Assembly (NCBI RefSeq): GCF_041224595.1
Contig: NZ_JBGFGN010000135.1
Coordinates: 1 to 64,000, forward strand
DNA length: 64,000 bases
Direction of reading: 5' to 3'
From: Donghicola sp041224595
GTDB lineage: Bacteria > Pseudomonadota > Alphaproteobacteria > Rhodobacterales > Rhodobacteraceae
Under the pieces are notes generated by a model that was not told where the DNA came from, did no database searches, and worked only from the letters and a program-made list of their open reading frames with translations. This document shows, piece by piece, positions 35,009-44,368 of this stretch (the stretch's first letter is position 1; every line of letters begins with the position of its first letter). The translations under genes and the position numbers were made by a program.

Positions 35009-35776
35009 ATGGATATCAAGGGCAAAGTAGCGCTCGTCACGGGTGGTGGCAGCGGACTTGGAGAGGCAACCGCGCGCCGTCTGGCCGCCGCAGGCGCTAA
35101 AGTCGCCGTCGTTGATCTGTCGCAGGAACGCGCGGACGCAGTGGCAAACAGCATCGGCGGTGTTGGCATCGCAGCGGACGTGTCGAACGCAGAGCAGGTC
35201 GACGCAGGCTTTGCCAAAGCGGCCGAAGTCCTTGGCGCAACCCCCGCAATTGTTGTGAGTTGCGCAGGGATCGGGACCGCCTCGCGCATTCTGCCGCGGG
35301 ATGGATCGCTGACCATCGATAGCTTTGCCTTGGCTCTCAAGGTGAACCTGCTGGGTACTTATACCGTCCTCAACATCGCGGCCCGCGAGATGGCCAAGGT
35401 CGCTCCGCTGGACGAGGATGGCTCGCGCGGTGTGATCGTCAACACCTCGTCTGTTGCGTTCGAGGATGGTCAGATCGGTCAGGCCGCATACTCGGCCTCA
35501 AAGGGCGGCGTTGCTTCGATGACCTTGCCTGCGGCACGGGAACTGGCGCGCTTTGGTATTCGTGTGATGGCCATCGCACCCGGTCTGTTCGAGACCGCCA
35601 TGAGCGCCGGTCTGCCCGACGACATCCGCGCAGAGATTTGCAAAAGCATCCCGTTTCCCAGCCGGATGGGCATGCCCGACGAGTACGCGCGTCTCGTCGA
35701 GCAAATCGTCGAAAATTCCATGCTGAACGGCACTGTCATCCGTCTGGATGCCTCTGCCCGTATGCCCGCCAAGTAA
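35009..35776 (+). CDS. Short-chain dehydrogenase, 3-hydroxyacyl-CoA dehydrogenase-like
   Basis: 255 residues, classical SDR: VTGGGSGLGEATARRLAAAGAKVAVVDLS at the N-terminus, catalytic Ser-Tyr-Lys in VNTSSVAFEDGQIGQAAYSASKGG. It resembles type II (HSD17B10-like) 3-hydroxyacyl-CoA dehydrogenases. Its place beside a crotonase and an aryl-CoA ligase suggests oxidation of 3-hydroxy-3-arylpropionyl-CoA to the beta-keto thioester. The ATG follows GGGAGGA. First gene of the operon. Confidence 0.88.
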   Translation: MDIKGKVALVTGGGSGLGEATARRLAAAGAKVAVVDLSQERADAVANSIGGVGIAADVSNAEQVDAGFAKAAEVLGATPAIVVSCAGIGTASRILPRDGSLTIDSFALALKVNLLGTYTVLNIAAREMAKVAPLDEDGSRGVIVNTSSVAFEDGQIGQAAYSASKGGVASMTLPAARELARFGIRVMAIAPGLFETAMSAGLPDDIRAEICKSIPFPSRMGMPDEYARLVEQIVENSMLNGTVIRLDASARMPAK

Positions 35777-35791
35777 GAAGAAAGAACATCG

Positions 35792-36565
35792 ATGTCCCAG
35801 AGCACCGAATACCTGAAGGTCGAGATTGATGGCGCGATCGCCACTCTGACCATGAACCGTCCCGGCAAGCGTAATGCGATGTGCGACGAGTTGCTGGACG
35901 CGATCGACGCGTTCTTCTCGAACCCGCCCGAAGGCGTGCGTGTCGTCATTCTGACCGGCACCGAAGGGCACTACTGCTCTGGCCTTGACCTGTCCGAGCA
36001 TGTGGCCCGCAACGCCGAAGGCACCATGCGCCACAGCCGCAACTGGCACCGCGTGATGGACCTGATCCAGTTCAGCGGCCTGCCTGTGATCTCGGCCATG
36101 TATGGCGCGGTGATTGGTGGCGGTCTGGAAATGGCGACCAGCACCCATGTGCGGATCGCGGAACCCAGCACCATCTTCCAGCTGCCCGAAGGGATGCGCG
36201 GCATCTTTGTCGGCGGCGGCGCGACTGTGCGCGTGGGACGTATCCTTGGGGCCGACCGCATGTGCGAGATGATGCTGACGGGCCGCAAGTACAACGCCGA
36301 AGAGGGCTTCACTCTGGGCCTGACCCACTACTCGGTTGGCGAAGGCGAGGCGATGCCTCTGGCCCGCAAGCTGGCCGCGAAGATCGCGAAAAACGCGAGC
36401 CTGTCCAACTACATGATGATTAACGCGATCAGCCGGATCAACGACATGTCCAAGGCTGACGGCCTGTTCACCGAAAGCCTGTGCGCTGCGGTGTCCCAGA
36501 CCAGCGAAGATGCCGAAGAGGGCCTGAAGGCCTTCCTCGAGAAGCGTGCGCCGGTTTTCCGGTAA
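35792..36565 (+). CDS. Enoyl-CoA hydratase/isomerase family protein (hydroxycinnamoyl-CoA hydratase candidate)
   Basis: 257 residues, crotonase fold: MNRPGKRNAMCDELL, oxyanion-hole segment HYCSGLDLSEHVA, and GAVIGGGLEMATSTHVRIAEPSTIFQLPEGMRGIFVGGGA. It should hydrate hydroxycinnamoyl-CoA. It is about 20 residues shorter than the bifunctional hydratase-lyases that release vanillin directly. With an SDR and an amidohydrolase in the operon, a hydratase-only role is favoured, but the sequence does not settle it. Confidence 0.85.
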   Translation: MSQSTEYLKVEIDGAIATLTMNRPGKRNAMCDELLDAIDAFFSNPPEGVRVVILTGTEGHYCSGLDLSEHVARNAEGTMRHSRNWHRVMDLIQFSGLPVISAMYGAVIGGGLEMATSTHVRIAEPSTIFQLPEGMRGIFVGGGATVRVGRILGADRMCEMMLTGRKYNAEEGFTLGLTHYSVGEGEAMPLARKLAAKIAKNASLSNYMMINAISRINDMSKADGLFTESLCAAVSQTSEDAEEGLKAFLEKRAPVFR

Positions 36566-36652
36566 CGCTATATGATCTTTGTCCGCCCCAAAGAGGAGGG
36601 GGCGGGCAGTCAGATTTCATTCGATCCACAGGACGATAGGGAGGCCCTGAGA

Positions 36653-37690
36653 ATGACGAACTTTACCCGCCGTAGCATGATGGCAACCATGGGTGCCGCA
36701 CTGGCAACCCCCGCGCTGCTGTCGCGCGCCAATGCCGCAGAGATCACTCTGCGTTTGCATCATTTTCTGCCCGCAGTGGCACCGATGCAGAGCAGGTTCT
36801 TTGAGCCTTGGGCCGCAGAGCTGAAAGAAGCGTCGAACGGCGCGATTGACGTGCAGATGTTCCCCTCGATGCAGCTGGGTGGCAAGCCGCCTCAGCTGGC
36901 AGACCAGACCCGTCAGGGGATCTGTGACATCGCGTGGACCCTGCCTGTCTACACCCCCGACCGTTTCCCCGTCGCAGAGACCATGGCGCTGCCCTTCATG
37001 GTCAAGAACGCTGAGAAAACCTCGGTGGTCATGCAAACCCTGATGGACGAGTTTGGCGAAGGCGAATACAGCGGAATGAAGACGCTGGCCTTCCACACTC
37101 ACGATGGCGGTAAACTTCACACTCGCGGCGGTCCGGTCACCAGCACCGCTGACCTTCAGGGTCTGAAGCTGCGCGCACCGAACCAAGCGACTGGCGAGAT
37201 GCTGACCGCGCTGGGGGCCGAGGTTGTCTTCTTCCCCGTGACCGAAATGGTTGTTGGTCTGTCGAACGGCGTGATCGACGGCTGCTGCCTGCCTTACGAG
37301 GTTGTGCCCGCCTTCAAACTGCAGGAACTGACCAGCACCACGTCGCAGCCTGCGGCCGGATCGCGCGGCCTGTACTGCAACACCTTCTCGCTGGTGATGA
37401 ACCAGCGTTCGTACGACAAGATGTCGCCTGACGTCCAGAAAGTTATCGACGATCACTCGGGCATGGCGCTGTCCCAGCGGATCGGCAAGCAGTTCGACGA
37501 ATTCGAAGCCTTTGGCAAATCGGTTGTGGAAAAGCAGGGCAATACCATTGCCGAAATTCCCACCGAGACCATCGCTGAATGGCAGGAGCTGGCAGCTCCG
37601 ATCCACGAGGCTTGGGTGCAAAAGCTGAACGACCGTGGTTTGGACGGTGCCGCCATTCTGGCCCGCGCAAACGAACTGCTGGACGCGTAA
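36653..37690 (+). CDS. TRAP transporter periplasmic substrate-binding protein (DctP family)
   Basis: 345 residues with a Tat-type signal (NFTRRSMMATMGAALATPALLSRANA). The TRAP-binding fold follows: HHFLPAVAPMQSRFFEPWAAEL, the signature GLKLRAPNQATGEMLTALGAEVVFFPVTEMVVGLSNGVIDG with the carboxylate-binding Arg, and NTFSLVMNQ. Start supported by GGGAGG. A TRAP system for p-coumarate-type acids (TarPQM) is known from Rhodopseudomonas. Location within this operon suggests import of hydroxycinnamates or their dihydro forms. Confidence 0.92.
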   Translation: MTNFTRRSMMATMGAALATPALLSRANAAEITLRLHHFLPAVAPMQSRFFEPWAAELKEASNGAIDVQMFPSMQLGGKPPQLADQTRQGICDIAWTLPVYTPDRFPVAETMALPFMVKNAEKTSVVMQTLMDEFGEGEYSGMKTLAFHTHDGGKLHTRGGPVTSTADLQGLKLRAPNQATGEMLTALGAEVVFFPVTEMVVGLSNGVIDGCCLPYEVVPAFKLQELTSTTSQPAAGSRGLYCNTFSLVMNQRSYDKMSPDVQKVIDDHSGMALSQRIGKQFDEFEAFGKSVVEKQGNTIAEIPTETIAEWQELAAPIHEAWVQKLNDRGLDGAAILARANELLDA

Positions 37691-37693
37691 GTC

Positions 37694-38233
37694 ATGGCAG
37701 AACGCCTCGAGAACGAGGACTGGCAAGGGGTCCAAGGCCCCTTGTTCAAAGTCCTGCGCCCCATTTGTTGGACCTCGGCCGGTATCGGCGGGTTGGCGAT
37801 CTTCGGGGCGGCGATTGTGGTGACCGCGTCCGTCATCATGCGAAATGTAGGTCTCGGCGGTATTCGCGGGGACTTCGAATTGGTCGAGCTGGTCTGCGCG
37901 GCCTGTGCGTCTCTGTTCTTGCCCCTCTGCCAGTTGAACAAAGGGCATGTGATGGTGGACCTGTTCACCGCGTGGATGCCGTTCAAGGCGCAGCGTCGCT
38001 TGGACGGGATTTGGACATTGCTGTTTGCCTTTGTCTGGGGGCTGCTCTGCTGGCGCCTGTCGATCGGGCTCGAGGAAATCCACAGCTACGGTGACAAGAC
38101 CATGCTGCTGCGGGCGCCGGTCTGGTGGGTCTATGTACCCGCTGTCTTTGGTACCGCGCTGTCGGCGGTTGTGGCCTTTGCCATGAGCCTGCCGATGATC
38201 TTTTCATCCATGCGCGGAATGGAGCGAACCTGA
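37694..38233 (+). CDS. TRAP transporter small membrane subunit (DctQ family)
   Basis: 179 residues with four membrane segments (about 34-56, 69-92, 110-130, 148-170) and the ELVELVCAACASLFLPLCQLNKGHVMVDLF region characteristic of DctQ. Three bases follow the binding-protein stop; its own stop overlaps the DctM start (TGATG). Confidence 0.92.
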   Translation: MAERLENEDWQGVQGPLFKVLRPICWTSAGIGGLAIFGAAIVVTASVIMRNVGLGGIRGDFELVELVCAACASLFLPLCQLNKGHVMVDLFTAWMPFKAQRRLDGIWTLLFAFVWGLLCWRLSIGLEEIHSYGDKTMLLRAPVWWVYVPAVFGTALSAVVAFAMSLPMIFSSMRGMERT

Positions 38234-39555
38234 TGGACGCGACGACTATTGCAACAATCATGGTGATCGTCCTTCTTCTGGCGATCTTCATCCGCATGCC
38301 AATCGCACTGGCGATGGGGGCCGTGGGCGCTGTGGGCTATTCAGTTCTGGCCAGCCCCTATGCCTTGATGGCGTATTTTAACACCGCTTGGGTCGACAAG
38401 TTCATGTCCTATGAGCTGGCCATCGTCCCGCTGTTCATCCTGATGGGCCACTTGGCGACGCGGACCGGCATTTCCGGTGCGATCTTCCAAGCGTCAAACG
38501 CGTGGATCGGTCACTTCCGTGGCGGTCTGGCGATGGCCGCTGTGGCGGGCTGTGCTATGTTCGGCTCGATCTCTGGCTCGTCGTTGGCAACGGCCTCGAC
38601 AATGGCCAAGGTTGCCCTGCCGGAAATGCGCAAGCACGGGTATTCTGGGGCTCTGTCCTCGGGGTCGCTCGCGGCTGGCGGTACACTTGGCATTCTGATC
38701 CCGCCCTCGGTGGTGTTGATCATCTATGCCCTGCTGACCGAACAGAACATCGTAAAGCTTTTCTTGGCTGCGACCATCCCCGGCATTCTCGCTGTGATGG
38801 GCTTCTTCATCGCGATCATGGTCTACGTGCGCCTTTATCCCGAAGAGGGCCCGACCCACGAAAAAGCAGACTTCAAAACCCGCCTCAAATCGCTGGGAGA
38901 AATCTGGCACGTGGTCGCGATCTTTGTGGTGGTGCTTGGCGGTATCTACGGTGGCTTCTTCACCCCAGCCGAGGGCGCGTCTGTTGGCGTGGTGATGACA
39001 CTGGCCGTGGGTCTGTTCAAGGCAGGCCTGAGCTTCCGTGAACTCATGGACTGCCTGATCGACACAGCCGGTTCGACCGCGATGATCTTTGCCATCGTGT
39101 TCGGTGCGGATATCTTCAACGTCGCGCTTGCGCTCAGCCAGATGCCTGCAGAGGTTGCCGACTATTTCCGTAATGCAGACATCGCACCGATGACCGTGAT
39201 GCTGGGAATGATCGTGTTCTACCTGATCATGGGCTGCGTCATGGACAGTCTGTCGATGATCCTCTTGACCGTGCCGGTGTTCTTTCCGACCGTAATGGCG
39301 CTGGACTTCGGCCTGATGCCGGAACAGCAGGCCATGTGGTTCGGGATCATCACGCTGGTGGTCGTCGAGATGGGCTTGATCACGCCACCTGTCGGGATGA
39401 ACCTGTTCGTGATCTCGGCCATGGCGAAAGATATTCCGACCGGTCAGATTTTCCGCGGAACGACCCCGTTCATCATCGCAGAGTTCTGCCGGATCGCGCT
39501 ACTGGTCAGCTTTCCAGCGCTCAGCTATTGGCTGGTCGCCACAGTGGCCGGCTAA
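38233..39555 (+). CDS. TRAP transporter large permease (DctM family)
   Basis: 440 residues with about 12 membrane segments, including FMSYELAIVPLFILMGHLATRTGIS, GSISGSSLATASTMAKVALPEMRKHGYSGALSSGSLAAGGTLGILIPPSV and GLITPPVGMNLFVISAM. It uses the sodium gradient with DctP and DctQ. It completes the TRAP transporter. Confidence 0.94.
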   Translation: MDATTIATIMVIVLLLAIFIRMPIALAMGAVGAVGYSVLASPYALMAYFNTAWVDKFMSYELAIVPLFILMGHLATRTGISGAIFQASNAWIGHFRGGLAMAAVAGCAMFGSISGSSLATASTMAKVALPEMRKHGYSGALSSGSLAAGGTLGILIPPSVVLIIYALLTEQNIVKLFLAATIPGILAVMGFFIAIMVYVRLYPEEGPTHEKADFKTRLKSLGEIWHVVAIFVVVLGGIYGGFFTPAEGASVGVVMTLAVGLFKAGLSFRELMDCLIDTAGSTAMIFAIVFGADIFNVALALSQMPAEVADYFRNADIAPMTVMLGMIVFYLIMGCVMDSLSMILLTVPVFFPTVMALDFGLMPEQQAMWFGIITLVVVEMGLITPPVGMNLFVISAMAKDIPTGQIFRGTTPFIIAEFCRIALLVSFPALSYWLVATVAG

Positions 39556-39566
39556 GCAGGAGAAGG

Positions 39567-40046
39567 ATGATGGCGAAAGTGGCACGGAAACAGACTGCAG
39601 CGGCACCCGCTCCGAATGACGAAGTTCTGCGGCAATTCTACGGCTACAGCTTGAAGCACAGCTACCTGCTGATCCGCGATGACATGATCCAGACGATCGA
39701 ACCTTTGGGGCTGCGTGTGGCGACGTTTTCTGCGCTCGCCATCATCAACGCCCATCCAGACATCACCCAGACCCAGCTGGCGCAGGCGCTGCGTATCGAA
39801 CGGTCTGGCGTGGTGGTGCTGGTGGACGAATTGGAAAATGCCGATCTGATCGGGCGCAATCGCGTCCCGGGTGACCGGCGCTCCTATGCTTTGCGGGCTA
39901 CGCTCGCGGGGCAGAAGCTCTGGAAAAAGGCGGTAGCGACCGTACACGAACATGAACGTGTGATGCTGTCGGCCCTGACCGAAGACGAGCAAAAGACATT
40001 GAAAGACCTGTTGTGGCGCATCGGCGCTACGGAAAAATTCGACTAA
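39567..40046 (+). CDS. MarR-family regulator of the hydroxycinnamate operon
   Basis: 159 residues with a winged helix-turn-helix (ITQTQLAQALRIERSGVVVLVDELENADLIGRNRVPGDRRSYALRATLAG). Starts at one of two adjacent ATG codons (39567 or 39570) after AGGAG. Hydroxycinnamate regulons are usually governed by MarR proteins (HcaR, CouR, FerR) that release DNA on binding the aryl-CoA thioester. Its position between the transporter and the CoA ligase makes that role likely. Probable binding site: 34948-34972. Confidence 0.85.
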   Translation: MMAKVARKQTAAAPAPNDEVLRQFYGYSLKHSYLLIRDDMIQTIEPLGLRVATFSALAIINAHPDITQTQLAQALRIERSGVVVLVDELENADLIGRNRVPGDRRSYALRATLAGQKLWKKAVATVHEHERVMLSALTEDEQKTLKDLLWRIGATEKFD

Positions 40047-40072
40047 GGGCGGGAGGGCCCAGAGGGGGAATT

Positions 40073-41887
40073 ATGAAAAATGAGATTACGGGGCTGACCA
40101 TGGTCCCGCACTCTGTCCGGCTCGACCGCCGCGACAGCACTCTCGAAATGCGCTCTAACGTTGCCTGTGATCCGATCGTTGATCATACCGGCGTCTGGAT
40201 CGAACAGTGGGCGACCAAGACACCCGATCAGGTCTATATCGCAGAGCGGGCAGGGGACGGCTGGCGCGAAGTGACCTATGCCGCGCTGCTGGAGCAGGTC
40301 AAAGCGATTGCGTCGTCTCTGGCGGCTCGCGGTCTGGGCCAAGAGACTCCGATCGTCATCATGTCCGGCAACTCGGTCGACCACGCGCTGCTGTCTTTAG
40401 GCGCGCAGTGGGCAGGGGTGCCCACCGTGCCGCTGGCCGAACAGTATTCGCTGATCCCCGAGGCGCACGCCCGCCTGGTCTATGTGCTGGACAAGGTCAA
40501 ACCAGCGATGGCCTTTGTCGATGACGCGGGCCGCTACGCCGAGGCGCTGAAGCGTCCCGAGCTGGCGGACGTAGAGATCGTGGCGTCAATGACCGACGGC
40601 GCGCCTGTCGCAGTGACCCCCTTTGCCGATCTGCTGGCGGGTGATGAGAGCGTCGATCTGGACGCGGTGCACGCCACTGTCGGCCCCGATACGCTGGCGA
40701 AAATCCTGTTCACCTCGGGCTCGTCTTCGGACCCCAAGGGCGTTCTGACCACCCAGCGCATGATGTGCGCGAACCAGGCGCAGATGGCGTCTGTCATGCC
40801 CTTCCTCAAGGAAAAGGCCCCCAGCATCACCGACTGGCTGCCTTGGAACCACGTGTTTGGCGGATCGCACAACGCCTACATGATGCTGGCAAATGGCGGC
40901 AGTCTCTACATCGACAACGGCAAACCGACCAAGTCGGGCTTCAAGCACACCGTTCAGAACATCATCGACAAGCCCGGCACGCTGTCCTTTAACGTACCCG
41001 TAGGGTTCGCAATGCTGGTCCATGAGATGGAAACTAATCTGGACCTGCGCCAAGCGTATTTCCGTGATCTGGACCTGATCTTCTATGCTGGCGCATCGCT
41101 GCCCCAAGACGTCTGGACCCGTCTCGAAGAGATGGCGATGGAAGTCCGTGGCCGCCTGCCGCTTATGATCTCGAGCTGGGGCATGACCGAAACCGCGCCT
41201 GCCACCATCATGGTGCACGAGCCTATTGGCCGCTCTGGCGTGATTGGCGTGCCGCTGCCCGAAACTGTTGTGAAACTGCTGCCCGACGACGAAATGCGCT
41301 GCGAAGTGCGCGTCAAAGGCCCGAACGTCATGACCGGCTATTGGGGCGATGAAAAGAAGTCCGCCGAAGCCTTTGACGAAGAGGGCTTCCTGATCACCGG
41401 CGACGCTGTGCGCTTTGTGAATAACGACGACCCCGAGCGGGGCCTGACCTTTGATGGCCGCGTGTCCGAGGATTTCAAACTGCTGACCGGCACTTGGGTT
41501 CAGGCAGGCAAACTACGTCTCGAAGCCTTGGAAGGGCTGCGTGGCTTAGTGCAAGACGTTGTGATCTGCGGTCACGACCGCGACCAGATCGGCCTGTTTA
41601 TCTTCCCGCGTCCCGATCACGTGCATGGCGACAACACCTCCGAAGGGGCGGTCATCGACCCGATCCTTCAGGCCGAACTCGAAGAGCGGCTGCGCGAGAT
41701 GGCGCATAATGCCACAGGATCTGCAAAGCGGATCAGCCGCGCTATTATCTTGTCCGAGCCGCCCTCGGTCAAAGACCACGAGATTACGGACAAGGGCAGC
41801 TTGAACGTCCGCAAAATCATTACCCGCCGCGCCGACCTGCTCGAGCGGCTTTACGATAACGAAGACCCGGCGCTGATCCGGGTGTGA
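40073..41887 (+). CDS. fcs: Feruloyl-CoA synthase-like aryl-CoA ligase
   Basis: 604 residues, ANL superfamily. It would activate ferulate, p-coumarate or caffeate with ATP and CoA. Features: P-loop LFTSGSSSDPKGVLTTQ near 220-236, LPWNHVFGGSHNAYMML, SWGMTETAPATIM near 365-378, GYWGDEKKSAEAF, GRVSEDFKL, and a C-terminal end SLNVRKIITRRADLLERLY typical of feruloyl-CoA synthases. The start follows GAGGGGGAA. Aryl specificity within the group cannot be read from sequence. Confidence 0.9.
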   Translation: MKNEITGLTMVPHSVRLDRRDSTLEMRSNVACDPIVDHTGVWIEQWATKTPDQVYIAERAGDGWREVTYAALLEQVKAIASSLAARGLGQETPIVIMSGNSVDHALLSLGAQWAGVPTVPLAEQYSLIPEAHARLVYVLDKVKPAMAFVDDAGRYAEALKRPELADVEIVASMTDGAPVAVTPFADLLAGDESVDLDAVHATVGPDTLAKILFTSGSSSDPKGVLTTQRMMCANQAQMASVMPFLKEKAPSITDWLPWNHVFGGSHNAYMMLANGGSLYIDNGKPTKSGFKHTVQNIIDKPGTLSFNVPVGFAMLVHEMETNLDLRQAYFRDLDLIFYAGASLPQDVWTRLEEMAMEVRGRLPLMISSWGMTETAPATIMVHEPIGRSGVIGVPLPETVVKLLPDDEMRCEVRVKGPNVMTGYWGDEKKSAEAFDEEGFLITGDAVRFVNNDDPERGLTFDGRVSEDFKLLTGTWVQAGKLRLEALEGLRGLVQDVVICGHDRDQIGLFIFPRPDHVHGDNTSEGAVIDPILQAELEERLREMAHNATGSAKRISRAIILSEPPSVKDHEITDKGSLNVRKIITRRADLLERLYDNEDPALIRV

Positions 41888-41896
41888 GGTGACACA

Positions 41897-42772
41897 ATGG
41901 TAGATTTCTCCAAAGTTCGCGCGATCGATTTCCACACCCACGCCGAGGAAAGCTGCGGCTGCCACGCTGATGACGGCTATGACGAGCTGCAAAGCACCAT
42001 GGCCAAATACTTTGGTGCCCCGTGGAGCCACCCGCCGACCATCCCCGAGACGGCAGCCCATTACCGTGAAATGAACATCGCAGCCGTGATCTTTCCCGTG
42101 GATGCAGAACGCGAGACCGGCTACCGCCGCTACAATAACTACGAGGTCGCCGAGGCCTGCGCCAAGGAAGACGATATCCTGATCCCGTTCGCCAGCATCG
42201 ACCCTCACAAGGGCAAGCTGGGGGCCCGCGAGGCCCGCGATCTGGTGGCGAATTACGGCGTTCAGGGCTTCAAGTTCCATCCGACCATGCAGGGCTTCTA
42301 CCCCAATGACCGCATGGCCTATGACCTGTACGAAGCGATTGCCGAAACCGGCAAGCCCGCCCTGTTCCACACCGGCCAGACCGGCGTTGGCAGCGGCATG
42401 AAGGGCGGCAACGGGATGCGGCTGAAGTACTCGAACCCGATGTACATGGATGATCTGGCTGTGGATTTCCCCGACATGCCGATCATTCTGGCGCACCCGT
42501 CCTTCCCTTGGCAGGAAGAGGCGCTGTCGGTGGCGACCCACAAGCCCAATGTCTACATCGACCTGTCGGGCTGGTCGCCCAAGTACTTCCCCGAGATCCT
42601 GATCCGCTATTCGAACACACTCTTGAAGAAGAAGATGCTGTTCGGCTCGGATTGGCCGATGATCGCACCGGAGAAGTGGCTCAATGCCTTTGACAAGCAA
42701 AACTTCAAAGACGAAGTGCGCCCGCTGATCTTGAAAGAAAATGCGATGCGTCTGCTGGGGGTGACGGAGTAA
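41897..42772 (+). CDS. Amidohydrolase family protein, candidate aryl-beta-ketoacyl-CoA hydrolase
   Basis: 291 residues, amidohydrolase_2 fold: metal motif IDFHTHAE at the N-terminus, then FKFHPTMQGFYPND, PALFHTGQTG, ILAHPSFPWQEEAL and GSDWPM near the end. Homologues in hydroxycinnamate clusters (CouO in Rhodococcus; a beta-ketoacyl-CoA hydrolase in Agrobacterium) act on the side chain after beta-oxidation. That is the best explanation here given the SDR and crotonase upstream. Its stop overlaps the next start by one base (TAATG). Confidence 0.82.
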   Translation: MVDFSKVRAIDFHTHAEESCGCHADDGYDELQSTMAKYFGAPWSHPPTIPETAAHYREMNIAAVIFPVDAERETGYRRYNNYEVAEACAKEDDILIPFASIDPHKGKLGAREARDLVANYGVQGFKFHPTMQGFYPNDRMAYDLYEAIAETGKPALFHTGQTGVGSGMKGGNGMRLKYSNPMYMDDLAVDFPDMPIILAHPSFPWQEEALSVATHKPNVYIDLSGWSPKYFPEILIRYSNTLLKKKMLFGSDWPMIAPEKWLNAFDKQNFKDEVRPLILKENAMRLLGVTE

Positions 42773-44319
42773 TGGTTCCTTTTGCCGCCCCCGTTGACGA
42801 TATCCTGTTCAGCCTGCGCAAAGTGGCCGATGTCGACCGTTTGCCTGACTGGGATGACGAACTGGCCGAAGGCGTGATAACCCATTTCGCCAGCTTTGCC
42901 GAAGGGGTGATCGCCCCGCTTGACGAGTCCGGCGATGCACAGGGGTGCCGTCTGGAAAATGGCCGCGTTCAGATGCCCGACGGGTTCGGCGACGCCTATA
43001 GCCAGCTCGCCGAAGGCGGCTGGCAGGGGCTGACCGCGCCCGAGCAATTTGGCGGAATGCAGGCGGACCACGTGACAGCTGCCTGTGTTTCTGAAATTTT
43101 CAGCGGCGCGAACCACTCGATGCAAATGGTCTGCAATCTCGTACCGGGGGCGATCTCGACTCTGATGCGCTTTGGGACCGAGGATCAGAAATCTGCCTAC
43201 ATCCCGCCCTTGGCGGAGGGGCGCTGGCTTGCCACCATGTGCCTGACCGAGCCGGGCGCGGGCAGTGATCTGGGCCGTGTGCGGACCAAGGCGGTGCAGG
43301 ATGGGGATCACTACAAGATTACCGGCGAGAAGATTTTCATCTCTGGCGGTGATCAGGACATGAGCGAAGGCATATTCCATCTGGTGCTGGCCCGCACCGG
43401 CGCGATGGAAGATGGTGTCAAAGGTCTGTCCCTGTTCCTGTGCTTGTCGGAAAATGACGGCATCCGGAATGACATCACCGTGACGCGGATCGAAGAGAAG
43501 CTCGGCCTCCATGCCTCGCCGACATGCCAGATGTCCTTTGACGGGGCGCGGGCAGAGCTGGTCGGGACCGAAGGGCAGGGCCTGATGGCCATGTTCACCA
43601 TGATGAACCACGCGCGGATCGATGTGTCCTTGCAAGGCGTCGCCCATGCCAGCCGCGCCTATCAGGTTGCGTCGACCTATGCCGCTGACCGGACCCAAGG
43701 CCGTAAATCTGATGGCAGCCCCGCTGTGCTGTCCGATCACCCTGATGTGCGCCGGATGCTAGACGAGCAGCGGATGCTGGCCTTGGGGGCGCGGGCGATG
43801 GTGCACGTGGCAATGGTCGAAATGGATTTGGACGCGCGCCCCGCGCTGGTCGATTTCCTGACGCCGGTGTGCAAGGTGTTCTGCACCGATGCGGGTACGC
43901 GCAGCGCTGATCTGGGGATGCAGATCCTTGGCGGTTACGGCTATCTGACCGAATATCGCGTCTCTCAGACGTGGCGCGATGCGCGGATCTGCGCGATCTA
44001 CGAGGGCGCGAATGGCATCCATGATCTGACGATTGCGACACGCGGGCTCAAGCTGCCTGGTGCGGCTGATGGATATGACGATCTGATCGGTGAGTTGACC
44101 GATGATGAGGGCGTCATGGCACTGCGAGATAAATGGCGGGCCATGCGCGCCGAGGTGAGCGCAAGCGCAACGCCTGCGGCCATAGCGTATGACTTTGCAC
44201 GTTTGACGGGGGAGCTCTACTTCCGCGCGGTATGGGCGAAGATCGCCCGCGTTGGCGATGAAGAGTTGCAGCGTCTGAACGAGCGTGTCCAGCGACGCCC
44301 TTTGCCGGTGCCCGTCTAA
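42772..44319 (+). CDS. Acyl-CoA dehydrogenase
   Basis: 515 residues, FAD-dependent: GWQGLTAPEQFGGMQ, MCLTEPGAGSDLGRVRTKA, KITGEKIFISGGDQD, and QILGGYGYLTEYRVSQTWRDARICAIYEGANGIHDLTI at the C-terminus, where the catalytic Glu (YEG) lies. The length is that of the large form (AidB/long type) rather than the roughly 380-residue form. In a hydroxycinnamate operon it could desaturate dihydro-substrates (3-arylpropionyl-CoA) to hydroxycinnamoyl-CoA. Last gene of the operon. Confidence 0.88.
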   Translation: MVPFAAPVDDILFSLRKVADVDRLPDWDDELAEGVITHFASFAEGVIAPLDESGDAQGCRLENGRVQMPDGFGDAYSQLAEGGWQGLTAPEQFGGMQADHVTAACVSEIFSGANHSMQMVCNLVPGAISTLMRFGTEDQKSAYIPPLAEGRWLATMCLTEPGAGSDLGRVRTKAVQDGDHYKITGEKIFISGGDQDMSEGIFHLVLARTGAMEDGVKGLSLFLCLSENDGIRNDITVTRIEEKLGLHASPTCQMSFDGARAELVGTEGQGLMAMFTMMNHARIDVSLQGVAHASRAYQVASTYAADRTQGRKSDGSPAVLSDHPDVRRMLDEQRMLALGARAMVHVAMVEMDLDARPALVDFLTPVCKVFCTDAGTRSADLGMQILGGYGYLTEYRVSQTWRDARICAIYEGANGIHDLTIATRGLKLPGAADGYDDLIGELTDDEGVMALRDKWRAMRAEVSASATPAAIAYDFARLTGELYFRAVWAKIARVGDEELQRLNERVQRRPLPVPV

Positions 44320-44326
44320 CAAAAAA

Positions 44327-44351
44327 GCGGTTCCTTGGGTCAAGGAACCGC
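44327..44351. terminator. Bidirectional terminator between the hydroxycinnamate operon and the receiver gene
   Basis: GCGGTTCCTTG and CAAGGAACCGC pair perfectly (11 bp) over GGT. On the minus strand the stem is followed by six Ts; on the plus strand by CCTAAAATTT. It serves two convergent operons. Confidence 0.92.
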
Positions 44352-44368
44352 CCTAAAATTTCAGGTTT

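Noticed and set aside
36617..38083. 488-codon open frame antisense to the TRAP dctP/dctQ genes
   Set aside because: Shadow frame; both plus-strand TRAP genes are clear.
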